Shown here: positions 38,696 to 45,205 of the stretch, piece by piece
How positions within the stretch are numbered: the first letter of the stretch is position 1
How the letters are laid out: the number at the start of each line of letters is the position of its first letter
Source: Paenibacillus sp. FSL H8-0332
GTDB taxonomy: Bacteria > Bacillota > Bacilli > Paenibacillales > Paenibacillaceae
Length of the DNA stretch: 64,000 nucleotides
Assembly: GCF_037963835.1 (NCBI RefSeq)
Contig: NZ_CP150145.1
Location: 2,914,001-2,978,000, forward strand
Direction: 5' to 3'
The notes under the pieces: model-generated
What the model was told of the DNA's origin: nothing
Databases searched by the model: none
What the model saw: only the letters and a program-made list of their open reading frames with translations
Made by a program: the position numbers and the translations under genes

Positions 38696-39046
38696 ATGAA
38701 ACTAGGACATATAATGATTTTCGTCAATGACATGACAAAGGCGAGATGGTTTTATTCTGAATTGCTGGGTTTGCGAACACTGTTAGAGCAAGAAAATAAG
38801 CTTGTATTTGCCCTTGACGGCTGTCAGCTTATAGCTTTTAAGTGTGAAAAGACCAAAGAAATTGGAGATTATTCAAACGAAGCTAGAACAGTTTTGGTGT
38901 TTGAGGTCGTATCTGTTGAGCAAACTTATAAGGAAATGAAGGAAAAGGGTATTCAATTTTTGCATGATAAACCTACTCAAGGGAGATATGCTGCTTTCGT
39001 TGATCCGTTTGGTAACGTGCATGAAATCGCTGAATCGTTCGATTGA
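38696..39046 (+). CDS. VOC-superfamily (glyoxalase/bleomycin-resistance) protein
   Basis: A 116-residue single-domain VOC protein. Strand order and motifs fit: GHIMIFVNDMTKARWFYSELLGL at the start and FVDPFGNVHEIAES at the end. Metal ligands would be His4 or His5-like near the N-terminus, Glu and the terminal HE pair. Such proteins act as dioxygenases, isomerases or drug-sequestering resistance proteins. It is a cargo gene between repeats R4 (B) and R5 (A), with GAAGGGG upstream of the ATG. Confidence 0.88.
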   Translation: MKLGHIMIFVNDMTKARWFYSELLGLRTLLEQENKLVFALDGCQLIAFKCEKTKEIGDYSNEARTVLVFEVVSVEQTYKEMKEKGIQFLHDKPTQGRYAAFVDPFGNVHEIAESFD

Positions 39047-39101
39047 GAGTCGTTAACTTTGTTACAAACAACGTGGTGAAACATATTACAAAGGTATTGC
39101 A

Positions 39102-39118
39102 CTAACGGGAAACGCTAG
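39102..39118 (+). repeat. Cassette repeat R5, type A
   Basis: CTAACGGGAAACGCTAG, one mismatch to R2, 55 bp after the VOC stop codon. Confidence 0.7.
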
Positions 39119-39138
39119 TTCAACATGGCTTACAGATT

Positions 39139-39197
39139 ATTAAAACCTCTCCTTAGAAGCAAACTAGATTTAATAGCTTCTAAAGGGGAGGTTTTGT
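39139..39197 (+). promoter_or_regulatory. Long hairpin that covers the recombinase ribosome site
   Basis: AAAACCTCTCCTTAGAAGC pairs with GCTTCTAAAGGGGAGGTTTT over about 19 bp with small mismatches. The right arm contains the GGGGAGG ribosome site of the recombinase gene and is followed by T residues. It can act as a terminator for incoming transcripts and block translation of the recombinase. Confidence 0.65.
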
Positions 39198-39198
39198 T

Positions 39199-40040
39199 AT
39201 GAACTTAAGTGAATTGTGGAGGTTGTATGAAGCTGACAAGCGCATTCAAGGATTCAGTACGAGAACATTAAAAGCATACGCCCTTCAGCACAAAATGTTG
39301 ATGCAAGAGTTTGGCAATCTCGATATTACTGAAGTAACGTTAACCACGCTGAAGGATTACTTGGCAAAACAGGCTGATCGTTTGAAGCCAAGCAGCCTGG
39401 GTCATCGAATTAGGTTTGTTCGTTCTCTTTTCCGTTACGCTTATGAAGAGACGTATCTGACTTCAAATCCTTCTCTAAAACTGAGAGAACCAAAATTAGA
39501 TAAGCGCATTCCTAAGTTTTTAATTGAGGAAGACGTCATACACTTAAAGATCTCTTGTCAGTCACTCAGGGAAAGAGCGCTGCTTGAGTTTCTCTACAGC
39601 ACTGGTTGCCGGGTTGGGGAGGTGGAAAAGATCAACATCGAGGATCTTAACTGGGAGAACTGCTCAGCAATCGTTAATGGCAAGGGATCAAAGCAAAGAG
39701 AAGTTTACTTTACGACAGAGTGCAAAGTATGGTTAAAGAAGTACCTGGCCAGCCGTGAGGACTCCTGCAAAGCCTTATTTGTTACCGATACGAATCCAAC
39801 AGAACGAATGGCCATACCTACGATCAGATGGGCCTTAAAACGGCTTGCAGATCGTGGAGAAATTGAAGCGAACGTATACCCGCACGCTTTCGACATACTT
39901 ATGCATGCCGGCTCCTTGATAACGGTGCTCCATTAGATTTCATCCAAGGTATGCTCGGTCACGAGAAAGCATCGACCACTCAAATCTACGCACAGCTCCG
40001 CGGCGAACGTCGGAGAGAACTTTATCGACGATTCTTTTAG
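39199..40040 (+). pseudogene. Tyrosine recombinase (XerC/D-like) broken by one-base frameshift
   Basis: The protein would be about 280 residues. N-terminal SAM-like domain (residues 5-90) and the catalytic domain with STGCRVGEVEKI (first catalytic Arg) and GKGSKQRE (Lys) read normally from ATG 39199. At about 39885 one C is missing: PHAFD is read instead of PHRFRHTYA, and a stop follows at 39934-39936. In the next frame the rest is intact: RFRHTYACRLLDNGAPLD, then MLGHEKASTTQIYAQL with the catalytic His and Tyr, ending at 40038-40040. Cargo of the mobile element, between hairpins. A real mutation or a sequencing error are both possible. Confidence 0.85.
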
Positions 40041-40044
40041 TTTT

Positions 40045-40087
40045 TTGAACAGTGGCGGATCCCATTTAGAAATCCGCCGCTGTTCAA
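40045..40087 (+). terminator. Terminator-like hairpin after the recombinase
   Basis: TTGAACAGTGGCGGAT pairs with ATCCGCCGCTGTTCAA with one G-U pair. It directly abuts type B repeat R6. Confidence 0.7.
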
Positions 40088-40103
40088 CTAAAGGGCAGGA
40101 TAG
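40088..40103 (+). repeat. Cassette repeat R6, type B
   Basis: CTAAAGGGCAGGATAG, one mismatch to type B, about 100 bp before the YARHG lipoprotein gene. Flanks GTTC and GAAC extend it as a palindrome. Confidence 0.7.
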
Positions 40104-40203
40104 CGAACATTCAAATCAAAAGGCGATACAAACATTCGCGGATTTCTCAGAAGTGGAAGGCTCATTTTCCTATACGATAAATACCACTTTATGGTATATT
40201 TAA

Positions 40204-41403
40204 ATGCGATTATCATATCAAATTCATATGACGAAGTGGGTCAACAAAATGGATTTTCGGAAGTTTAGGCTTACATATGGGGTAATTGCCCTGTCATTAA
40301 TCATTTCTGGCTGTACTTATGCGGAAAAAGAGAAAGTCGCTGAAGGAGCGGTCAGTGATCTAGTTGCGGCAAATGAGTCAACTGCTGCTCCTTCTACTGT
40401 TGCAGTTGCAATACGGGAGTATATTTTGAAAGACAGCTCGAATGCGTTGCTGTCCCCTGAAAAGATCGGCAGTCTGGACAACCGTATTCTGAAGCTTGCG
40501 CGCAACGAGATATTTGCAAGGCACGGGTATGTATTTAAACAGAAGGATTTGAAGGACTACTTTGCCGCCAAGCCTTGGTATCATGCAGACTCTGCCTACA
40601 AGGAGCATCTTAGCCCGATTGAGAAACAGAACGTTGCGCTACTTCGTGACTACGAAGCCAAATACGCTGGCTATAAGCTCGAACCTTCTCATACAGATGA
40701 CGTCCATTTACGTGGTTACATAGGCGATTCGGGCTTTAAACAGAAGAAGATGAAAGTGGATCTGAACGGAGATGGTCGTGAAGAAGAGATTCAGTTAATA
40801 CCGCCGGAAACGGAATTAGGGGTCTTCAAGCTGAAGGTGAATAACATCACGATGGAGGTGGACAGTGAGCTGCTTCCTTATGTGGATATTGTCGATCTGG
40901 ATATTGATGATCCATATTTCGAGATTGCACTTCAAATGGATTCGCAGATGGTCTCTCTACGATCAACATCTTTCTATGCCTATGACGTCGAAACCCTCAA
41001 GCAAATAGGTAAGCTTCCCGATTTCTCGGCACACAGCTCGATGTTTGACGGCCATGGGAGAGTGGTAAGCGCAAAAGAAAGCAATAACTTTCAGACCTGG
41101 TTCCGTAATTTGGTATTCCGTCTGGATGCCGAACATTCTCTCCATGAAGAGCAACAGGATTTTTATCCGATGGAACCACCGACGCCTTTAACGATCAACA
41201 AGGAAATTGTCGTGCAGTTTCATAAAGATGGCGCGGACGAAGCCTTTTCGCTGGAACCTGGAGACAACGTGAAATTCCTGGGTGACGACAAGCTCGGCCA
41301 TATCAAGCTTCAGACTAGCACGGGTAAGGAAGTCTGGTACACCACAGGCGATGAGTACGTCGACTATAGTAGTTTTTTTGACGGGCTAATTTTATATGAT
41401 TAG
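40204..41403 (+). CDS. Lipoprotein with YARHG domain
   Basis: Up to 399 residues. A signal peptide with lipobox IISGC indicates a membrane-anchored extracellular protein; ATG 40249 (FRKFRLTYGVIALSLIISGC) gives the most natural signal peptide, so the start may lie there. Residues about 90-155 are a YARHG domain (LARNEIFARHGYVFKQKDLKDYF...), an extracellular module often linked to peptidoglycan or spore contexts. The C-terminal 200 residues are beta-rich, with a DLNGDGREEEI segment resembling VCBS-type calcium loops. Cargo gene between repeats R6 (B) and R7 (A). Confidence 0.8.
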   Translation: MRLSYQIHMTKWVNKMDFRKFRLTYGVIALSLIISGCTYAEKEKVAEGAVSDLVAANESTAAPSTVAVAIREYILKDSSNALLSPEKIGSLDNRILKLARNEIFARHGYVFKQKDLKDYFAAKPWYHADSAYKEHLSPIEKQNVALLRDYEAKYAGYKLEPSHTDDVHLRGYIGDSGFKQKKMKVDLNGDGREEEIQLIPPETELGVFKLKVNNITMEVDSELLPYVDIVDLDIDDPYFEIALQMDSQMVSLRSTSFYAYDVETLKQIGKLPDFSAHSSMFDGHGRVVSAKESNNFQTWFRNLVFRLDAEHSLHEEQQDFYPMEPPTPLTINKEIVVQFHKDGADEAFSLEPGDNVKFLGDDKLGHIKLQTSTGKEVWYTTGDEYVDYSSFFDGLILYD

Positions 41404-41491
41404 ACCAAGGATGCCGGTATAGGACCCGTTGCAAAAAGTAGAGATGGACATTTATTTTATCTCACTGGTGACGGATTAACGAGTAATCAAC

Positions 41492-41522
41492 CGTTAAACT
41501 AACGGGACACGTTAGTTTAACG
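41492..41522 (+). repeat. Cassette repeat R7, type A, extended palindrome
   Basis: Core CTAACGGGACACGTTAG at 41499-41515, embedded in a perfect 13-bp palindrome (arms CGTTAAACTAACG and CGTTAGTTTAACG around GGACA). It is the last cassette repeat before the right transposon end. Confidence 0.75.
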
Positions 41523-41526
41523 ACAA

Positions 41527-41572
41527 CAGCAGCAGTCTAAGACTTTATTTATCAAGTCTTAGACTGCTGCTG
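41527..41572 (+). terminator. 18-bp hairpin made from a transposon-end site
   Basis: AGCAGCAGTCTAAGACTT pairs perfectly with AAGTCTTAGACTGCTGCT, followed by GCTTTT. The left arm is part of end-repeat R-site 3, so the end repeat has been duplicated in inverted form and now serves as terminator. Confidence 0.75.
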
Positions 41573-41682
41573 CTTTTATTTATGGATCAGTCTAAAACTT
41601 ATTTTTCAAAAGCTAAAGATTCTTTAATTCAAAAACCGCGTTGAATCAATGACCCAGTCTAATACTTTATTTTCACCGAACA
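41533..41682 (-). repeat. Right transposon end with three or more site repeats
   Basis: R1 CAGTCTAATACTTTATTTTC (41655-41674), R2 CAGTCTAAAACTTATTTTTC (41588-41607) and R3 CAGTCTAAGACTTTATTTA (41533-41551), all direct to each other and inverted relative to the left end. A degenerate fourth copy may lie at 41610-41640. Confidence 0.75.
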
Positions 41683-41687
41683 CCAGC
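41683..41687 (+). repeat. 5-bp target-site duplication, right copy
   Basis: CCAGC immediately after the ACA terminus, 11 bp before the stop codon of the converging AraC/binding-protein frame. Confidence 0.75.
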
Positions 41688-41698
41688 CGGGTATACTG

Positions 41699-42706
41699 CT
41701 ATTTCGTTCCCAGCAACCTGTCTACAACAAATTGGAGCTGGGCTTCCAGTGAGATCGGGTCACTGAATACGAAGCCGCGGCTATTCTCGCGGTAGACATG
41801 ATTATTCTTAACAGCGGGGAGGCTGTCCCAGATGTTGCCCTCGAAGATCCACGTGGCATTCTCCTCGCCTGTCCATCCGCTGATAAAAATATAATCCCCG
41901 GCATATTGCGGCAACAGCTCAAGGGATAGCTTGGCCCAGCCCTGGCCGCTGTCTATAGCTTCCTTCTGAATAATCGGCGGTGCCTTCAGTCCGAACTCGC
42001 CATAGATAATGTCGCCGCCCCGGCCAAAGCTGCCGTAAGCATAGAACTCCTTGGCACTTCCTGCATCAAAAATCGATACCGTGCGCTCACCTACAGCCTG
42101 CTTCACAAGCGGTTTGTATTCGGCGATTTGAGTGTCCCACGCTTCAATCCAGGCTTTGGCCTGCTCTTCCCGGCCGGTCATTGTCCCGAATTCCATTAAT
42201 TGCTCCCGGAAAGGAACTCCGTAATCTACAGCGACGGTCGGCGCAATCTGGGACAGCTTCTCAATTGCAGCCGGGTCATTCCACACCACAATTAAATCCG
42301 GTTGCAGCTCAATAATCTGCTCGTAAGGGATGTCATTGCCGAGATTGACAACGTTGTCCAGTTTACCTTCTGTGTAGTTGTTAAAAGACTCATCCCCGGT
42401 TGCAATCGGTTTTAGTCCCAGTGCCAGCAGATGCCCGGTGAAGGCTCCTGCGACCATAACGATTTTTTGCGGATTCTTGGGGATTTGTATTTCACCGTTC
42501 ACAGCTTTGAAGGTGATAGTCTCGGTACTGACATTTGTCTTCCCGGCCTCTGCATTGCCGGTATTGCTGCCCGTGGTTATAGTTGTGCCTGCTCCAGCAT
42601 AATTGCTTGCTCCGCCATTCGTATTCGCTGGTCTTGCGCAGGCGCTTAGCAGGAGTGTCAGGCACAGCAATACAGTCACTCCTACAGGTAATTTGCTCTT
42701 GTACAT
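41699..42706 (-). CDS. Iron-siderophore-binding lipoprotein (internal start)
   Basis: A 335-residue lipoprotein if started at ATG 42706, which has AAAAGGAG 8 bp upstream. Signal peptide with lipobox LLSAC (about residue 24), Thr/Asn/Gly linker, then a class III (PeriBP_2/FepB-like) binding domain: NPQKIVMVAGAFTGHLLALGLKPIATGDE, IIELQPDLIVVWNDPAAIEKLSQIAPTVAVDYG. The Fur box upstream predicts iron repression. No permease or ATPase genes are adjacent. Confidence 0.88.
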   Translation of the reverse strand: MYKSKLPVGVTVLLCLTLLLSACARPANTNGGASNYAGAGTTITTGSNTGNAEAGKTNVSTETITFKAVNGEIQIPKNPQKIVMVAGAFTGHLLALGLKPIATGDESFNNYTEGKLDNVVNLGNDIPYEQIIELQPDLIVVWNDPAAIEKLSQIAPTVAVDYGVPFREQLMEFGTMTGREEQAKAWIEAWDTQIAEYKPLVKQAVGERTVSIFDAGSAKEFYAYGSFGRGGDIIYGEFGLKAPPIIQKEAIDSGQGWAKLSLELLPQYAGDYIFISGWTGEENATWIFEGNIWDSLPAVKNNHVYRENSRGFVFSDPISLEAQLQFVVDRLLGTK

Positions 42707-43678
42707 CGGTAAATCTCCTTTTCCACTGTATTGATAATGATTATCATCTCTGTTACCAATATAGTGACGAAGTCTGCGCGGAGCAATGGACGATTGAAGC
42801 CTAATGATAGGACGATAGGAATTGTTAGCTTGGCGCAACGATGCGTTTCTGAACTCTCCGGGGGTGACGCCTGCCGTCTTTTTGAACAATCGGATGAAAT
42901 AGGATACATCGGTGTACCCGATGCTGCGTGCAATTTCCTGCATAGACAGGTCGGTCTTCTGCAGCAAGTCTCCCGCCTGATTCATTCGGATGCGAATCAA
43001 ATAATCAATGATGCTTGTTCCGGTCTCGCGCCGGAAATACTTGGACAGGTAAGGTACACTATAGTTGAAAATACGTGCCAGCGAATCCCGCGTGATCGGT
43101 TCGGCATAATGCTGCTCTATGTAACGGATGATCTGGGAGATCAGATCCGGCCTTACGGGGCTGACCTGCTGCTCATCCATTTGCTGAAGCAGCTCGTAGA
43201 CAAACTGGTAGAATAAAGTTTTGGCATGCAACCGTTCCAGCCGTTCCTGCACAAGCCATTCGTCCAGCATCTGCTCAGCCAGCTGATAGAGAATTGCCGG
43301 ATGGAGCGGAATGAATCCGTACTGCAAGGAAAAGGAGAGATCTGCGTCCGTCCGCGCCGGTGAATATCGCCTCCCGGACAGCGGCAAGCTGGCCTTATAT
43401 AGAATAAGATAGTACTGGAAGGAATGGTCTGTAAGACGGATATCGAGATAAGCGCCCTTGCCCCCATGAAGCAGATAGTAAGGCTTGGCAGCATGCCCAG
43501 CTCCGTCCAAAATTACAGATGCTTGACCTTGTGTAACGTAAAGATAGGCGCTGGAAGGAAGCAGATACGGCCTGACGTCATCACCGTTCTGTATGTGTAT
43601 ATGCCTGACATCCATAATTTGAAATACTGCATGATTCCAGATCCGGATGTGCTCATGTATATTTATAGTCTCGTCCAA
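41699..43678 (-). CDS. AraC regulator reading in frame into a siderophore-binding lipoprotein
   Basis: TTG 43678 (8 bp after AAAGGAGGG) opens a 659-codon frame without a stop. Residues 1-280 are an AraC regulator: a cupin-like N-domain and two HTH motifs (IIRYIEQHYAEPITRDSLARIFNYSVPYLSKYFRRETG; MQEIARSIGYTDVSYFIRLFKKTAGVTPGEF). A 40-residue linker follows whose DNA is a promoter region with a Fur box, and then a full signal peptide and binding protein. Either the regulator has lost its own stop and makes a fusion with an internal signal sequence, or the two are functionally separate. B. subtilis Btr is a natural AraC/binding-domain fusion, but lacks a signal peptide. Confidence 0.75.
   Translation of the reverse strand: MDETINIHEHIRIWNHAVFQIMDVRHIHIQNGDDVRPYLLPSSAYLYVTQGQASVILDGAGHAAKPYYLLHGGKGAYLDIRLTDHSFQYYLILYKASLPLSGRRYSPARTDADLSFSLQYGFIPLHPAILYQLAEQMLDEWLVQERLERLHAKTLFYQFVYELLQQMDEQQVSPVRPDLISQIIRYIEQHYAEPITRDSLARIFNYSVPYLSKYFRRETGTSIIDYLIRIRMNQAGDLLQKTDLSMQEIARSIGYTDVSYFIRLFKKTAGVTPGEFRNASLRQANNSYRPIIRLQSSIAPRRLRHYIGNRDDNHYQYSGKGDLPMYKSKLPVGVTVLLCLTLLLSACARPANTNGGASNYAGAGTTITTGSNTGNAEAGKTNVSTETITFKAVNGEIQIPKNPQKIVMVAGAFTGHLLALGLKPIATGDESFNNYTEGKLDNVVNLGNDIPYEQIIELQPDLIVVWNDPAAIEKLSQIAPTVAVDYGVPFREQLMEFGTMTGREEQAKAWIEAWDTQIAEYKPLVKQAVGERTVSIFDAGSAKEFYAYGSFGRGGDIIYGEFGLKAPPIIQKEAIDSGQGWAKLSLELLPQYAGDYIFISGWTGEENATWIFEGNIWDSLPAVKNNHVYRENSRGFVFSDPISLEAQLQFVVDRLLGTK
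42732..42746 (-). promoter_or_regulatory. Perfect Fur box
   Basis: TGATAATGATTATCA is an exact 7-1-7 Fur operator core. It lies 26 bp upstream of the binding-protein start, and inside the long AraC reading frame. Confidence 0.88.
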
Positions 43679-43788
43679 TGAAGATTCCCTCCTTTCCACG
43701 GGCGATGAATTTAGCCTTACAGGTAGTACAACTCCGCCTGTTAGATGGCAATCCATTTATTACCCTGTCCTTATGGTCTGCGTGATCA

Positions 43789-43794
43789 TATAAT
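43789..43794 (+). promoter_or_regulatory. -10 element of the secreted beta-rich protein gene
   Basis: TATAAT, 46 bp upstream of ATG 43840, with a poor -35 (CTGTCC, 18 bp upstream). Confidence 0.4.
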
Positions 43795-43839
43795 AATTCA
43801 GATTGGAACATTAATACATAGCAAAAGAGGGATAGGAGT

Positions 43840-45123
43840 ATGTTTTCAAAACGATTCAAGTTTCTCACCACGGCATTTGCGCTGCTATTGGCTGCACAAG
43901 TGCTGCTGCCCGGGCATTCATCGGCTGCCGGGAAGGTCATTGAACAGTTGCCTACGCCGGAATGGAGCTATACGTTGCCGGATGGTCTTAGCTTCTGGGG
44001 CACTATAGACACCCTACAGAGCAATAAGCGGATGTTCATTCCGCTGCTAAAGACCGTAACCGTATCCCCTTCCAAGAAGAAGACTTCTGGCATGTTGTAC
44101 GCATCCATTGACCGCGCACAAGGTTCTGCCAACTGGGTATATGACTATTCGGACATGGCCAACGACCAGCCGTTTACTGCTCATGGTTTGTATTCTGTCA
44201 GTAACGGCTACACCTATGTCTACAAAAAGAAAGGCGGTATTCCCTACGATCTCACCGCTGTCGATCCGAACGGCAAACGGAAATGGACCAAAACGATAAC
44301 GGATTCCTACTCGCCGCTGTTGCTGGATAACGGAAATATTAGTATTCGGTCCGGACTAAGTGTCAACACAAAAACTATTGCTTTTACCGAATACAATCAG
44401 GACGGGAAGCAGGTAAGCAAGCATAAGCTCAGCGGCAAATGGACCACAGGGATACTTGAGTTGCTGCCGAACGGGTACGTTAAGCATGAGTTGATAGATA
44501 AACAAGACAAAGTCCTTAGTATCAGCGTATACCGCAGCCTAAATGCGTTGACAAAACCGCTCGCTACCTACACTGTTCCCAAAACAGTGAACAACCCCTA
44601 TTTCCAGGTACACCCGCTTCGCGGCGGGTCGTTCCTGATTCAGATGAGCAGTGCGGATACCTGGCTATTACTCGGCTATGACGCAAGCGGAACCAAGAAG
44701 TGGGTGCGTCCTTTGAATAAGACGGATCGGATTGATACTACAGGCAACAACTATCTGATCAAGAGCGATAACGTCTACAGACTGCACAGTAAAAACAACC
44801 AATTGCTTGGCAAGCAGCAGATCGGTGAAGCCGGGGACCGCGAATGGTACTACAGGATAACGCCATCGGGCGAGATTACGGTCGAGAAGCAGTACCAATG
44901 GCAGGAGCGTCCGGCTGTGATTGATCCTGAGACCTTTGAGGGAGATATAGCGAAGGAAGATTTCTATGTGCTTGACCCAGGGAACCTGCAGATCAAATAT
45001 CATCTTTCCACAAGCTGGCATGACTACGAAACCGGGCATAATTACATTTATGCGGGAGGCGGGGAGCTTTACATTTCGAGGAGTTATGCACCTAAGACGA
45101 TAAGCAAATATATGTTAAAATAG
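43840..45123 (+). CDS. Secreted beta-rich hypothetical protein
   Basis: A 427-residue exported protein: signal peptide in residues 1-30 (cut near SSA-A). The rest is beta-rich, with repeated blocks of the type YDLTAVDPNGKRKWTKTI, GYDASGTKKWVRPL that recall PQQ-like beta-propeller blades. No cysteine pairs or catalytic motif stand out. It is divergent from the AraC gene, with about 85-160 bp between them, and ends at a strong bidirectional terminator. Confidence 0.65.
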   Translation: MFSKRFKFLTTAFALLLAAQVLLPGHSSAAGKVIEQLPTPEWSYTLPDGLSFWGTIDTLQSNKRMFIPLLKTVTVSPSKKKTSGMLYASIDRAQGSANWVYDYSDMANDQPFTAHGLYSVSNGYTYVYKKKGGIPYDLTAVDPNGKRKWTKTITDSYSPLLLDNGNISIRSGLSVNTKTIAFTEYNQDGKQVSKHKLSGKWTTGILELLPNGYVKHELIDKQDKVLSISVYRSLNALTKPLATYTVPKTVNNPYFQVHPLRGGSFLIQMSSADTWLLLGYDASGTKKWVRPLNKTDRIDTTGNNYLIKSDNVYRLHSKNNQLLGKQQIGEAGDREWYYRITPSGEITVEKQYQWQERPAVIDPETFEGDIAKEDFYVLDPGNLQIKYHLSTSWHDYETGHNYIYAGGGELYISRSYAPKTISKYMLK

Positions 45124-45153
45124 CACCGGATCGAGCTAATGCCTCCGAATGAC

Positions 45154-45195
45154 AAAAACATCGCCAAGTGAGTGTTCCTACTTGGCGATGTTTTT
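45154..45195. terminator. Bidirectional terminator
   Basis: AAAAACATCGCCAAGT pairs perfectly with ACTTGGCGATGTTTTT. It stands between the convergent secreted-protein and chemoreceptor genes. Confidence 0.95.
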
Positions 45196-45205
45196 GTATA
45201 TTCCG

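Larger units (their letters stand above)
37016..41682. mobile_element. Non-autonomous transposon with Tn7/Tn5053-class ends
   Basis: A 4,667-bp segment that starts TGT and ends ACA and is flanked by CCAGC on both sides. The outer 30 bp at the two ends align as inverted repeats: both read TGT, then six variable bases, then GAAATAAAGT or AAAATAAAGT, then TAGACT (left 37016-37045, right reversed from 41682). More copies of the same unit lie just inside each end. This matches transposons mobilised by retroviral-integrase-type DDE transposases, but no such gene is inside. Cargo: a frameshifted small gene, an alpha/alpha-toroid-like protein, a VOC protein, a broken tyrosine recombinase and a YARHG lipoprotein. 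Confidence 0.75.

Noticed and set aside
41492..41522. Integron attC site at repeat R7 (GTTAAAC and GTTTAAC arms)
   Set aside because: The arms match the attC core consensus letters, but in the opposite order (GTTRRRY first, RYYYAAC last), and the other repeats do not match at all. The recombinase also lacks the integron-integrase-specific insertion as far as can be seen.
37016..41682. Insertion sequence with its own transposase
   Set aside because: No DDE, HUH or serine transposase reading frame is present in any frame between the ends; only a tyrosine recombinase is, and it does not make 5-bp duplications.
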